Shown here: piece by piece, positions 51,192 to 60,657 of the stretch
Position numbering within the stretch: the first letter of the stretch is position 1
How the letters are laid out: each line of letters opens with the position of its first letter
Source of the DNA: Herpetosiphon sp042688385
GTDB lineage: Bacteria; Chloroflexota; Chloroflexia; Chloroflexales; Herpetosiphonaceae
Assembly (NCBI RefSeq): GCF_042688385.1
Contig: NZ_JBHUPY010000008.1
Span: 35,245-99,244, forward strand
Direction: 5' to 3'
DNA length: 64,000 nucleotides
Translations under genes and position numbers: made by a program
Notes under the pieces: model-generated
What the model was told of the DNA's origin: nothing
Seen by the model: the letters and a program-made list of their open reading frames with translations, nothing else
Databases searched by the model: none

Positions 51192-52607
51192 TTATTTCCG
51201 CAGCAAGCTCAACAACATTTTGGGCTGGCCCCAACGCCAACAACAGCCCAACCACACGCCAACAAGCGCCAATTTGAGGCCAATCAATGGCCAACTAAAC
51301 GCCAACGGCAACCAACTTGCCAGCGCCACACAGGCGATAGTTAGGCCGAGCCAAGCAAGCACTGCCTTAACATCAAAATCGATTGGATAGCGCTTTTGGG
51401 CCGCGCGATAGACCAACCACGCCGCGATCAACTGATCGCCTGCGGCGGCGATGGCAGCACCAACCAAGCCCAACCACGGCACAAGCATAATCGCCAAACC
51501 AACATTCAAAATAGCGCTCAATAAGCTAGTTTGGCCTAAAACAGCTGTTGCTTTGGTAATCGTCAGGCCTGTTGCCACCACCGTCAATAAGCCAATCGCC
51601 ATCAAATTAACTGCATACCAACCAACTGCAGGCGCTGCTGGCAGATAATCGCCAGTCGTCAAAATTCGCAGCAGTTCGGGGGCAAATAAGGCCAAGCCAG
51701 TTGTTGCAGCGCCCAGCAGCATCGTGTAGCTGGTCAGATATTGGCGATAGCTGGCGTTGGCGGTCGGCGTGTTGGCAATCGCTAAGCTATACGGCAACCA
51801 AGCCTGATTGGCAGCACTAATCACAATCCAGACGATAAAGCTAATTTTGGTAGCCGCTGCATAGTGGCCAATTTGCTCCAACGAGCCAAAATGCAGCAAA
51901 ATTTGGCGATTGATCAAGGTCATAGCCACAAAATAGATCGAGCGCGGCAAAAAGCCCAAGCCTTTGCCCAATAATGTTCGTAATAGCTGCCAATCGGGCT
52001 TGCCAAGTTGACCACGCATCAGCAGCGTCAAACCAAGCGCCAATAAACAATCAACGACCAACATCGCACCAAAATAGGCGCTCAAGCGCTGGCGACTTTG
52101 CAGCATCCAGCCAATCGTCAGCAAGGCCGTCGCCGCAACCCGCAACACAGTCAGGCCAAATAAACGCAGGGCTTTGCTCTCTTGGCGCAAGGTTGTAAAC
52201 CACAGGCCGATGATGCCATTCGCCAGCTGGCTCCACAAGCCCAAGCGCAAGGCCAAAATTGTTTGCTGATCGCTGCGTTCAAGCAGTTGCATGGCGAGCC
52301 ATGGGGCAAGTGCATGGCCAATTAATCCCATGAATAATCCCAAAAGCAAGCGCGCCAGCCAGAGCGAGCCAACCAAACGCCGTCGATCAAGCGTTGCTTC
52401 ATGAAAATAGAGCGCCAAGGCAAAATCGCTGCCCAAGGTCACCAACTCGATTGCAAATAAACCAACCAAACTAATCAGATCGACGCTGCCATACAGTTCG
52501 GGGCTGAGCAAACGGGTGATAAACGGCAACAGCAAAGCCCCAATCAGCTTGGTTGCCACGCCCGTCAAGGCATAGAGCGCAGTATCTTTGAGCAAGCGAC
52601 GACTCAC
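51192..52607 (-). CDS. Oligosaccharide flippase (Wzx-like, MOP superfamily)
   Basis: The 471-residue protein has about 12 to 14 membrane helices and opens with LLKDTALYALTGVATKLIGALLLPFITRLLSPELYGSVDL, the typical start of polysaccharide flippases that move lipid-linked oligosaccharides across the membrane. It starts at a GTG that overlaps the stop of the upstream DUF4012 gene by 4 bases (GTGA), so translation is coupled. It is the last gene of the exopolysaccharide operon. Confidence 0.88.
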   Translation of the reverse strand: MSRRLLKDTALYALTGVATKLIGALLLPFITRLLSPELYGSVDLISLVGLFAIELVTLGSDFALALYFHEATLDRRRLVGSLWLARLLLGLFMGLIGHALAPWLAMQLLERSDQQTILALRLGLWSQLANGIIGLWFTTLRQESKALRLFGLTVLRVAATALLTIGWMLQSRQRLSAYFGAMLVVDCLLALGLTLLMRGQLGKPDWQLLRTLLGKGLGFLPRSIYFVAMTLINRQILLHFGSLEQIGHYAAATKISFIVWIVISAANQAWLPYSLAIANTPTANASYRQYLTSYTMLLGAATTGLALFAPELLRILTTGDYLPAAPAVGWYAVNLMAIGLLTVVATGLTITKATAVLGQTSLLSAILNVGLAIMLVPWLGLVGAAIAAAGDQLIAAWLVYRAAQKRYPIDFDVKAVLAWLGLTIACVALASWLPLAFSWPLIGLKLALVGVWLGCCWRWGQPKMLLSLLRK

Positions 52608-55435
52608 GGGCTTGCATCCACCAGCCGCAAACGCTCGGCCAAACCAGGATGATCAGGGTTGATTTTCGCGGCGTTGGCATAAGCATTACGCGCCTCAGCC
52701 AGTAAATTCAATTCGCGCAGCGTATCGCCCAGCACCAAATAATAATCAGCTTGTGGATCAAGTTTAATCGATTGTTCAAGCGAGGATTGGGCTGCTGGCC
52801 AATCGCCCACAGCCCGTTGCTGCAACCCCAAATAATACCAAGCCAAGCTATTGGTTGGCGAGATTATGGTAACTTGCTGCCAATCGTCAATTGCCTGTTG
52901 AGGTAGATTCTGGCGCTCGTAGCTCTCAGCGCGGCGGCTCAACCACGTAACATCATTTGGAAAAGCGCCAATTCCCTCATTTGCCAATTGCTCAACTGCT
53001 GACCAATTTGGATGATCGTTGGCATAACGCCGCAGCCAATAGCGATCGTCCCACACTGTGCGATCAGTGGGATCGAGGGTTAAAAGCAATTGATAATAGC
53101 GCTCAGCTTGGGCCAAATCGCCAGCCATACGTTGGTCAAACGCCAAGCGTTGGAGCGCCAAACGTGGATTTTCTAGCTTTTGCAAGGTTGCTTGGGCAGC
53201 AGCGCCATCGCCACGCTTGAGTTGTAGCAAGGCCAAGGCCAAACGCGCGGCTTGGCTGGTCGGTTCACGCTCCAAGGCTGTTTGATAAGCTTGCAAGGCA
53301 GCGTCATCATCATTATTTAGCTCGACCAGCCAACCAGCTAAAAAGGCCGCGCGCCCAGAATCGGGCAACAATGGTTGCAGTTGGCGCAAAAGTTGGTTGG
53401 CAGTGCTTGGATCGTGCGTCCAGCGCAGGCTAACCACTGCATCCAAGGCCCGATCAAGTGTATTGCTAGCTTGCCAAAGCTCAAGGGCGGCGCTGGTTTC
53501 GCCTTGCTGCCAGCGTTGCCAAGCTTGTTCGGCGGCCTGCTGATCAGTGGTTATTGGCATGTCGCTTGGAGCTGGCTGAATTGCAGCATCAATCAAGCTC
53601 AGCTCGCGATCGTGTTGCAACGTACCACGCCATTCGACCTGTTGCCCAGCTTGACTAACACGAACATGAATCGGATGCGCCAACGTACCAGCTTGTTTGA
53701 ACCAGCTTAATCGGTAGGGCTGGCTTTGCAGATTGGGCAAATAACTCAGCCGAATCGTGCGCGTTTGGCCCGGGTAGAGCAACATATACCAACCAACGCT
53801 GGTCAAGTGGCCTTCTTGGGCAATATCCGGCGGCGTATCAGCGCCTTCCAATTGCAAGGGCAGCGCATTAATCGGCAAATAAGCCCGCGCATAATCGCCA
53901 TAACAGCCTGGAATGCGCTGCTGAATTGCCAAGCCGATGTTGTAGCAATAGCCATAAACCGCGTGCTTGCTCAAATCGGCGCGCCAAGTATCGTAGCGAT
54001 TGGTGTAGGTAATTGTCAGCGTGTTGGTCAATGGCCGCGCTTGGGCATCGAGTTGCACATCAAGCTGCATGCGCTGTTCAATAAAGTTTTGGCCATCGCT
54101 ATAGGATAGATCAGCATCGACCAAGGCCAGCAGATCGTGCTCAACCTGCGGCATTGTGCCAGCCCAGCCATTGGCTAGCATCAGATTTTGGCTGGTTTGA
54201 TCATTGAAATAGATGCTTAAATGGCGTTGTTGCAACGATGCTTGCAAGCTCGCGCCAAGCTCTAGCCATTGGCCAAAATTGGCATGGCGAGCAGTTTCAA
54301 GGGTGCTACGAAACAAAGCCGCCAAAAATTGTTTATCGCCAGTTACGTTCTGGCCGTCGTAAAACCCAAAAATGTGCTCAAGGCTTGCTGCTTGCGCCAT
54401 TTGGCCGTAGCCAGCAATTTCCAACGGCGCGAGCACCTGAATCAGACCTTGCAAGCCATACAAATCGAGCGCAATCACCGCATCGACTTCAGGTTGTTGG
54501 TTTAATTGCCAAAATGTTTGCAAACTTTGGGCCGAGGTTGGCCAATCAGGCCACCAATTGGCATCGCGCAAGGTCCAAATTGAGGCCCGCAAATACTGGT
54601 TGTAGGGCTTGGGCATAGCCGAGCCAGCAGGCGCAACCGCCGCAAAATCGGCGCTATTGAAGTAAGCCAGCTTGCTAATGCGGCCTTGCTCAAGCGTCAA
54701 GGTTGCAATGCTGCCAATAAAGCCGCCACTTGGCCGCAATTCGAGCGGATTTTGGCCAGCAATCAATAAACGCAACGGTTTTTGCGTGCCCCAACCATCA
54801 GCAAGCAACGGCCACGCTCGTTCAAGCAAGCCAAGGCTGGTTTGGGCTGCAGTCAATTGCTGGTCAAATTGAGCAATTTGGGCTTGATAGTTGGCCAAAA
54901 ATGGCGCTGTTTGCAGGCTGGTTGGCACGCTGCGCCATGTTTGTTGCAATTGCTGCACATCGCTTTGGAGTTGCTGCCAATGTGGTTGATTGGCATTCAG
55001 CCAATCCAACATTTGCTTGCTCCGTTGTTCAGCAGGCAGATCGAGCAGCGCAAGCAAGGGATTAAATTGGTGGCAATAACCCGCTGTTAAGCCCAAGCCT
55101 TGATGCGCAACATCGCTAGCAGCGGGCAGCGCACCAATCCAAGCATCACTTTGGCGCAGGATGGGGTGTAACGGCAAGCTCAATCGGCGCAGCCAAATAA
55201 CGCTCTTGTGGGTTGCAGCAAGCTCATCACACAACGCTTGGGCTTGGCTGCTACCCAGCGGTCGAGTTTGCAACACATCGTGTACGTTTTGGCTTTGGAT
55301 AGAGAGTTGGTAGCTAAACCAAGCCAGTATCCCAAGCCAAACCCCAAGCAACCCCAAAGCATATAGGAAAAAACGCCGCAAGCGGCGTTTTGTAGGAGCT
55401 TGATTGGTTGCGCTTGAGTTACTTGGTTTGCTCAT
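52604..55435 (-). CDS. DUF4012-TPR membrane protein
   Basis: The 943-residue protein has a basic head, one membrane helix (about 21-42) and a large outer part. Residues of about 190-620 match DUF4012: LLIAGQNPLELRPSGGFIGSIATLTLEQGRI is the hallmark. Residues of about 640-940 are tetratricopeptide-like repeats, for example AAFLAGWLVELNNDDDAALQAYQTAL and AWYYLGLQQRAVGDWPAAQSSLEQSI. DUF4012 is common in polysaccharide loci of Gram-positive-type envelopes; its role is unproven, though it is distantly related to LytR-CpsA-Psr proteins by context only. The ATG at 55435 overlaps the upstream gene. Confidence 0.85.
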   Translation of the reverse strand: MSKPSNSSATNQAPTKRRLRRFFLYALGLLGVWLGILAWFSYQLSIQSQNVHDVLQTRPLGSSQAQALCDELAATHKSVIWLRRLSLPLHPILRQSDAWIGALPAASDVAHQGLGLTAGYCHQFNPLLALLDLPAEQRSKQMLDWLNANQPHWQQLQSDVQQLQQTWRSVPTSLQTAPFLANYQAQIAQFDQQLTAAQTSLGLLERAWPLLADGWGTQKPLRLLIAGQNPLELRPSGGFIGSIATLTLEQGRISKLAYFNSADFAAVAPAGSAMPKPYNQYLRASIWTLRDANWWPDWPTSAQSLQTFWQLNQQPEVDAVIALDLYGLQGLIQVLAPLEIAGYGQMAQAASLEHIFGFYDGQNVTGDKQFLAALFRSTLETARHANFGQWLELGASLQASLQQRHLSIYFNDQTSQNLMLANGWAGTMPQVEHDLLALVDADLSYSDGQNFIEQRMQLDVQLDAQARPLTNTLTITYTNRYDTWRADLSKHAVYGYCYNIGLAIQQRIPGCYGDYARAYLPINALPLQLEGADTPPDIAQEGHLTSVGWYMLLYPGQTRTIRLSYLPNLQSQPYRLSWFKQAGTLAHPIHVRVSQAGQQVEWRGTLQHDRELSLIDAAIQPAPSDMPITTDQQAAEQAWQRWQQGETSAALELWQASNTLDRALDAVVSLRWTHDPSTANQLLRQLQPLLPDSGRAAFLAGWLVELNNDDDAALQAYQTALEREPTSQAARLALALLQLKRGDGAAAQATLQKLENPRLALQRLAFDQRMAGDLAQAERYYQLLLTLDPTDRTVWDDRYWLRRYANDHPNWSAVEQLANEGIGAFPNDVTWLSRRAESYERQNLPQQAIDDWQQVTIISPTNSLAWYYLGLQQRAVGDWPAAQSSLEQSIKLDPQADYYLVLGDTLRELNLLAEARNAYANAAKINPDHPGLAERLRLVDASP

Positions 55436-57146
55436 GGCTAGCCATCTCATAGGCCGATTCTGAGCGCTCAAGCGTTGAATCGTGCAAATCCAACGGCGCT
55501 GGCTCGCTCATGCTTGGCACTGGCTGATGCTCATCTTTACGATTCCAGAAGCGGCGGCCACGATTCGCGTTATGATGCTGATCGTAGTAGTAGGTGTAGT
55601 AGACACCATAGCCCTCGGAGCGCGCATCAAGCTTATTAAAGACCAAGCCAATCAGCCGACCGCCGACCGTTTGAACTGCGGCACGACATTTAGCCAGCAT
55701 ATCGCGGCGGGTGCGTTTGGCTTCTGCCACCAGCACAACCCCATCGACACGCGGAATCAAAGCAATTGGGTCGGTTACGGTCAAAATTGGCGGCGTGTCG
55801 AATAAGATCCAATCGTATTCCTGCTGCAACAGCCAAATTAGCATTTCCATGCGCTTGCTGCCGAGCAATTCCGATGGATTCGGCGGCAACGGGCCACTTG
55901 GAATCAGCCACAAATTTTCGGCAACTGGCAGCACCGTGCGATCGCGAATGGTTGGATCTTCGTTATTGGTAAGCAAGTTGGTCAAGCCATATTCGCTGCT
56001 GACCTCAAACACCCGATGCATCATTGGCTTACGCAAATCGGCATCAATCAGCACGACTTTTTGGCCTGCTTGAGCCAGCACCCACGCCAAATTGGCCGCG
56101 ACAGTGCTTTTGCCTTCCTCTGGTTGGCTGCTAGTCACAATCAAGGTGCGGGCTTTGGTATCGACGTTCGAAAACTGCAAATTGGTGCGCAAAGTACGAA
56201 AAGTTTCGGCGGTTGGCGAACGCGGATCGAGCCGCGAAACCAAGCGCTGAGCAGCTTTGGTGACTTTGGTTTCTTGCTTAACAATCGCTGCCAGCAACGG
56301 CGCATTGACCAAATCAACGCCTTCATCTGGCGTTTGCACGCTATCATCGAAATATTCGAGCAGCAAGGCCAAGCCAAAGACCAAGGCAAAGCCCAAAATG
56401 CCAGCCAAAATGGCGCTACGAATTGGCCGTGGTGCAATCGGCGTAGGATTGACCAACGCCGATTCGACGACGCTAATTGAATTGGCCCGATTGCCCAGCG
56501 CCGTGCTATACAACGTGCTCAGCGTTTGGCGATTTTGATTTTGGCTTTGTTGCTTGAGCTGCAGATTGGCAATTAACGATTCGGCGGCTGGCTTATCGGC
56601 CCCGATTTGTTCAATTTCAGCTTTGAGAGTTTTAATTTCCTCGTCGGTGCGGGTAATTTCCTCGTTGAGCGTCGCAATCTGGCGATTAACCTCATCGAGC
56701 AATTTGGCCTCGGCGCTTTGTGGCCCCGCCGGACTAGTCAAAATCAGCTGTTCAGCAATGGCATTGGCAATATCGGCAGCCTGCTGCGGATCGTCGGCCT
56801 CAACCGCAATATCCAAAAACTCAGTTTCCTGAACTGGCCGCGTCGTGATAATCGCCGAACTGGCAATATCGCGCACATTTAAGCGTTGCTCAACCGCCTC
56901 GATGGTTGTGCGACTTTGAGCAATTTGGGCATAAGTCGAAACCAAGCGTTCGCTGGCAACCAAACTGCCATAATCGGGGTTACTATTTTGCAGGGTTTGA
57001 CCAACAATCACCCGCGTGCTGCTGGCATAGCGTGGCGTTTGGCGGCTGCTGATCGCATAGGCCGCGCCAGCAGCGACAATTGGCCCTAGCACTAACAGCC
57101 AGAGCCAACGTCGCAAACCAGTGAGATAACGACGAAAGATATTCAT
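55419..57146 (-). CDS. Wzz/CpsD-type polysaccharide tyrosine autokinase
   Basis: This 575-residue fusion controls polysaccharide chain length and export. Its Wzz domain has membrane helices at about 13-32 and 243-264 with a coiled-coil outer region (about 150-215). The BY-kinase domain follows: Walker A SSQPEEGKSTVA (341-348 core), Walker A' VVLIDADLRKP (364-374) and Walker B ILFDTPP. A C-terminal tyrosine cluster (YGVYYTYYYDQ, about 513-522) is the autophosphorylation site. It begins 3 bases after the DUF11 gene stop. Confidence 0.93.
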   Translation of the reverse strand: MNIFRRYLTGLRRWLWLLVLGPIVAAGAAYAISSRQTPRYASSTRVIVGQTLQNSNPDYGSLVASERLVSTYAQIAQSRTTIEAVEQRLNVRDIASSAIITTRPVQETEFLDIAVEADDPQQAADIANAIAEQLILTSPAGPQSAEAKLLDEVNRQIATLNEEITRTDEEIKTLKAEIEQIGADKPAAESLIANLQLKQQSQNQNRQTLSTLYSTALGNRANSISVVESALVNPTPIAPRPIRSAILAGILGFALVFGLALLLEYFDDSVQTPDEGVDLVNAPLLAAIVKQETKVTKAAQRLVSRLDPRSPTAETFRTLRTNLQFSNVDTKARTLIVTSSQPEEGKSTVAANLAWVLAQAGQKVVLIDADLRKPMMHRVFEVSSEYGLTNLLTNNEDPTIRDRTVLPVAENLWLIPSGPLPPNPSELLGSKRMEMLIWLLQQEYDWILFDTPPILTVTDPIALIPRVDGVVLVAEAKRTRRDMLAKCRAAVQTVGGRLIGLVFNKLDARSEGYGVYYTYYYDQHHNANRGRRFWNRKDEHQPVPSMSEPAPLDLHDSTLERSESAYEMASHEQTK

Positions 57147-57149
57147 TGA

Positions 57150-58199
57150 TTAAGCTTCGCTCCGGCGGCGACTGACCATAAGCAACAACCCGCCAGTGAT
57201 TGCCAAGCCCAAACCAAGCCAGAAAATCCATGGGGCTTGGCTCGGAGCGCTGGTGTCGGGCAAGCCGACTGGGGCGCTGCGATCAACCGCAATCGCAACT
57301 GGATTGCTGGGCGTGGTTGAAGAACCGCCGCTACCATCGCTGGCAACTGCTTCGGCAATGTTGATGCCTTGTTGGCCGCTGGTTGTGCCAGCTCGAATCT
57401 TGGTGGTGATCACAATCGTGACGCTTTCGCCAGCAGCCAAATCACCAACGCTCACCTTGACAGCTTGGCCAGTGGTGGTTGCGCTACCCTTGCTGGTTTG
57501 CACACTGACAACTTCTAAGAAATCAAGAATTCGGTCGTTGACCACCACAGCGGGCGCGGTTGTGCCGCCAGTGTTACGCACGACAATTTTAAAGCTAATC
57601 AAATCGCCAACTTTGCCACTTGCTGGGCTAGCCGACTTTTCAACTACCAATTTTGGCCCGCTTGGGGCTTGGGTTGGTAGCGGCGTAGGCGTAACGGTCG
57701 TATCGCCGCCAACTGTGACAGTCACGATATTACTTGATGAGCTTGAACCACTGGCAGTATTGACAATCGCCACGTTTTGGCCGACTGTGCCAGCTGCCGT
57801 GCCCGCCCGAATTCTGGTTGTAATGGTTAATGTTACCGATTCGCCGCTGGCTAAAGTGCCAACATCGGCGCGCACCTCTTGTCCGCTGAAGCTGGCAGTT
57901 CCTTTGCTACTGCTTGCGCCAACAACTTCCAAGAAATTAACCACACTATCGGTAATCACCACATTGGTTTGAGCTTGTGGCTGATCGTTGGTGACATTGA
58001 TCGAAAACGTCACCGTATCGCCGGGCAAGCCATTGCTTGGGCTAACGGCTTTGGTAATCGGCAGATCAAAATCAGGAGTTGGGGTTGGGCCTGCGGTTTG
58101 ACCATAGGCACGCCATGCGCCGTCAAAGCCAAAGAGCGCCAAACCCAAGCCGAGGACACAGAAAATAGTTCCCAGTACCCGCGTGAGGCGTTTGTGCAT
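57150..58199 (-). CDS. Surface protein with two DUF11 repeats and an LPDTS anchor
   Basis: The 349-residue protein has a signal peptide (about 8-33) and two DUF11-type beta domains (about 47-165 and 185-305) joined by a Thr/Pro linker; each contains a (I/V)V(I/V).D..(V/L)(N/D)FLEVV motif. A C-terminal cell-wall sorting layout follows: LPDTS at 313-317, a membrane helix (about 324-341) and RRR at 344-346. This differs from LPXTG only in the last residue. It heads the exopolysaccharide operon, and AAGGAG lies 6 nt upstream. Confidence 0.85.
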   Translation of the reverse strand: MHKRLTRVLGTIFCVLGLGLALFGFDGAWRAYGQTAGPTPTPDFDLPITKAVSPSNGLPGDTVTFSINVTNDQPQAQTNVVITDSVVNFLEVVGASSSKGTASFSGQEVRADVGTLASGESVTLTITTRIRAGTAAGTVGQNVAIVNTASGSSSSSNIVTVTVGGDTTVTPTPLPTQAPSGPKLVVEKSASPASGKVGDLISFKIVVRNTGGTTAPAVVVNDRILDFLEVVSVQTSKGSATTTGQAVKVSVGDLAAGESVTIVITTKIRAGTTSGQQGINIAEAVASDGSGGSSTTPSNPVAIAVDRSAPVGLPDTSAPSQAPWIFWLGLGLAITGGLLLMVSRRRSEA

Positions 58200-58275
58200 G
58201 GCTTGCTCCTTCTAAGCTAGAGTGAAAAAGGGGAAAATGACAACAATTTACAAACAGCAATCTAGCGCTTTAGAA

Positions 58276-58289
58276 TGGCATAAATGCCA
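58276..58289. promoter_or_regulatory. Possible operator upstream of the exopolysaccharide operon
   Basis: TGGCATAAATGCCA is a perfect 6-bp inverted repeat with a 2-base centre, 77 bases before the DUF11 start codon. No clear promoter could be matched to it. Otherwise the 258-base gap (58200-58457) shows only the hairpin described next. Confidence 0.35.
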
Positions 58290-58420
58290 ATAATCAAGCT
58301 CTTTGCGCAATGCTGTGAACTATCGATCAGCATAACACGCGCCAGCAAACGCTGTCAAACCCTTTTGGCGCAGAAGTTTTGATCCTGTGGGGGATTTTTA
58401 GCGGGATTAAACGCAGGGCA

Positions 58421-58442
58421 GCCAGCTTAACCAAAAGCTGGC
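58421..58442 (-). terminator. Hairpin after the MutL-like gene
   Basis: An 8-bp stem (58421-58428 with 58435-58442) and 6-nt loop lies 15 bases after the stop codon on the minus strand. No T-tract follows, so strength is uncertain. Confidence 0.5.
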
Positions 58443-58457
58443 CGCCTTACAATTGGC

Positions 58458-60638
58458 TTATTTACGGCGGAAAAAGCCACGCTTGGGTTTGTTTTGTTCT
58501 TCCAACTCGCTGCGCAAGGCGCTAAAGTCGGCGGGCGCAACTGGTTGCGATGCTTGGCGTTCGCCTAAATCCAACACTGGCTCGCTATTGACTGGCACAT
58601 CAAGGCCGCTCAGCCAATCGGGCAATGGTTCTTCTACGCCAAATTCGCTTGGCGCTGGCATTGCCAGATCGTTGGCGTTCTCGCCTTCTTCGCGCAGCCA
58701 ATCGGGAATCGCGTTTGGCTCCTCGCGCTCTGGCAGCATTTGGGCTGCCGCAGGCGCAGGTTCAGGAATGCGGCTAATTGCCGGAATTGGCTCAAATGCT
58801 GGCAGCGGTTGCTCATCAGATTGGGGTGCATACGGAATGAGTCCATCAACCACACCTAATTGATTGAGCCATTGCCATTGTTGATTGCGGCTTTGCGCGT
58901 CGCTGTTGCGTTGGGCTAAAGGCCGAGGCCGTGCGTCAATCACCAAACCAAGCGTGCTGCCGGTAATCGCTGCCAAGGCAGTTTCGACCACTTCGCCTGG
59001 CAAATTTGCGCCAATTTGCACTTGCTTGGTTGGGCGCAAGCGCAAGGTTGCCCGTTTGCCGTGGGCCAATGGCAAGCGCCGAATCTCGCCATGGTGAATT
59101 TGGATAATGATTGGCGCGCCGCTGACTGGCACAAGCTCAACTTCAGCCACCAAATCACCCAAGCGCAACGAGCTATTGATCAACAAATAGCTGGCCAAGG
59201 CTCCATTGCGCAAAATATCTTGTTCGAGCAAGCAAAAACTTGCATCAGGATACTTCCATGCGGTTGCGCCAGCCAGCGCCAGCAAACCATCACGATCAAG
59301 GTAAATATCGCTAATTAACAAACTACGATCGCGATATTGTTGCAAGCGCCCGAAATCAAGCCCATCGACAAGGCTCAACAATGCTTGGGCTGGGTGAATG
59401 GTATGAGCCAAGGGGCCGCCAGTGGCAATAATCAAATCGCTGGCTAATTGCGGCTGTTCATCAAACAGATCATTTGAGACAACTCGTAACGCTTCGCGGA
59501 CCAAGGCTTGTTCAATCAAAAGACTTTCGCGATCGATTGGCACAATTTGCGGGCGAATCAGCCGATTGAGCATATGTTCGCGCAAGGCCGAATCGCTCAT
59601 TTCAAAGGGCAGCCAACGGGTGATATTGCTAGGCCCAGCTTGATCAACCAAGCCAGCAATCCCATAAGCTGTGCCACAATTGGTTTCAACGGTGATATGC
59701 AATTGGGTGCCATCGGAGGCATAGCCAGCGCTGGTCATCGCGCCAATATCGACAATTAAGGTATTGCGGCCATGATGTTTGGCAATAAAGCGCACCAATG
59801 GCCCAAAACCATCGCTGGTAGAACGCACAAAATCGCTGCTCATTGCGCGCATGCGGTTAAAGCTTGGCAATTTTGGGAGCACCCGATCGTTGTAGGAGCG
59901 AATTAATTCCAAGCGGGCTGGCATTAATTGCTCAACGCCAATTGCTGGCAGCACATTCGAGGTTGCGGTAATCGGCGCAATCGTTGAAAGCGCATCTTCG
60001 ATGCCAGGGTAGGCGGCAGTATTGCCAGCAAAAATAACGTGGGCAAACTCGCGCGAATTGATTTGTTCGAGCCGCAACACTGTAAAGCCAAGCATGTGGG
60101 CCAAACGCTCAAGTGGCGCGGAGTTGCCGCCATCGATACCACCAGCCATCAAAACCGTGGCGGCTGGCAAGCGCACCAAATTGGCTAATTGATAGTCAAT
60201 CCAGCTTTCGCCTTCGGCCAAATCGGGGTCGCCGTATTCATCGAGCGTCACCATATCGAGCACGGTAGTGTAGCTCGAACGGGCCACCCGCCGCAAACTC
60301 GCACCAGTGGTATCATTCGAAATCGCCGCCAGCACAATTGGCAAGGTTCCGGCAGCGCTGGTGCTGACCACCATGCCATCAACACCAGAGCCATCAGGGC
60401 GATGCGGAGTCATCAAACCATCAACATGGGCAATCGCCCGAAAGGTCAGTTGCTCAATTTCGCGAATTGCGGTCAGAATTCCTTGCCATGCATCGGCGAT
60501 TGGTGGCTCTAAGGTTGAGAGTGCTTGGGCACGACCCAACAAGCGATACTCGCCAGCAACCAATTCGAGCAACGCCACATGGGTAAACAATGTGCCAATA
60601 TCAACGACAAGCAGTGCAGCAGGATCAGCGGTCGTCAT
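58458..60638 (-). CDS. MutL-like (glutamate mutase L family) ASKHA protein
   Basis: The 726-residue protein fits the MutL family, ASKHA-fold ATPases linked in some bacteria to reactivation of B12-dependent glutamate mutase. Two phosphate-binding motifs are visible, ALLVVDIGTLFTHVALLEL at the start and NTLIVDIGAMTSAGYASDG near residue 295, with LIIATGGPLA near 410. The glutamate mutase subunit genes (mutS, mutE) are not in the window. The C-terminal 120 residues are a disordered, acidic tail with IPDWL at 644 and LPDWL at 672. The same motif is repeated 21 times in the neighbour at 61320, which suggests that the two work together. AAAGGA lies 5 nt upstream. Confidence 0.8.
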   Translation of the reverse strand: MTTADPAALLVVDIGTLFTHVALLELVAGEYRLLGRAQALSTLEPPIADAWQGILTAIREIEQLTFRAIAHVDGLMTPHRPDGSGVDGMVVSTSAAGTLPIVLAAISNDTTGASLRRVARSSYTTVLDMVTLDEYGDPDLAEGESWIDYQLANLVRLPAATVLMAGGIDGGNSAPLERLAHMLGFTVLRLEQINSREFAHVIFAGNTAAYPGIEDALSTIAPITATSNVLPAIGVEQLMPARLELIRSYNDRVLPKLPSFNRMRAMSSDFVRSTSDGFGPLVRFIAKHHGRNTLIVDIGAMTSAGYASDGTQLHITVETNCGTAYGIAGLVDQAGPSNITRWLPFEMSDSALREHMLNRLIRPQIVPIDRESLLIEQALVREALRVVSNDLFDEQPQLASDLIIATGGPLAHTIHPAQALLSLVDGLDFGRLQQYRDRSLLISDIYLDRDGLLALAGATAWKYPDASFCLLEQDILRNGALASYLLINSSLRLGDLVAEVELVPVSGAPIIIQIHHGEIRRLPLAHGKRATLRLRPTKQVQIGANLPGEVVETALAAITGSTLGLVIDARPRPLAQRNSDAQSRNQQWQWLNQLGVVDGLIPYAPQSDEQPLPAFEPIPAISRIPEPAPAAAQMLPEREEPNAIPDWLREEGENANDLAMPAPSEFGVEEPLPDWLSGLDVPVNSEPVLDLGERQASQPVAPADFSALRSELEEQNKPKRGFFRRK

Positions 60639-60657
60639 ATCAATCCTTTCGCAACCC

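Noticed and set aside
57196..57972. A 258-residue plus-strand open frame
   Set aside because: It is antisense to the DUF11 gene, which has a signal peptide, domain repeats and a ribosome site. The antisense product is a Thr/Leu/Val-rich shadow with no start signal.
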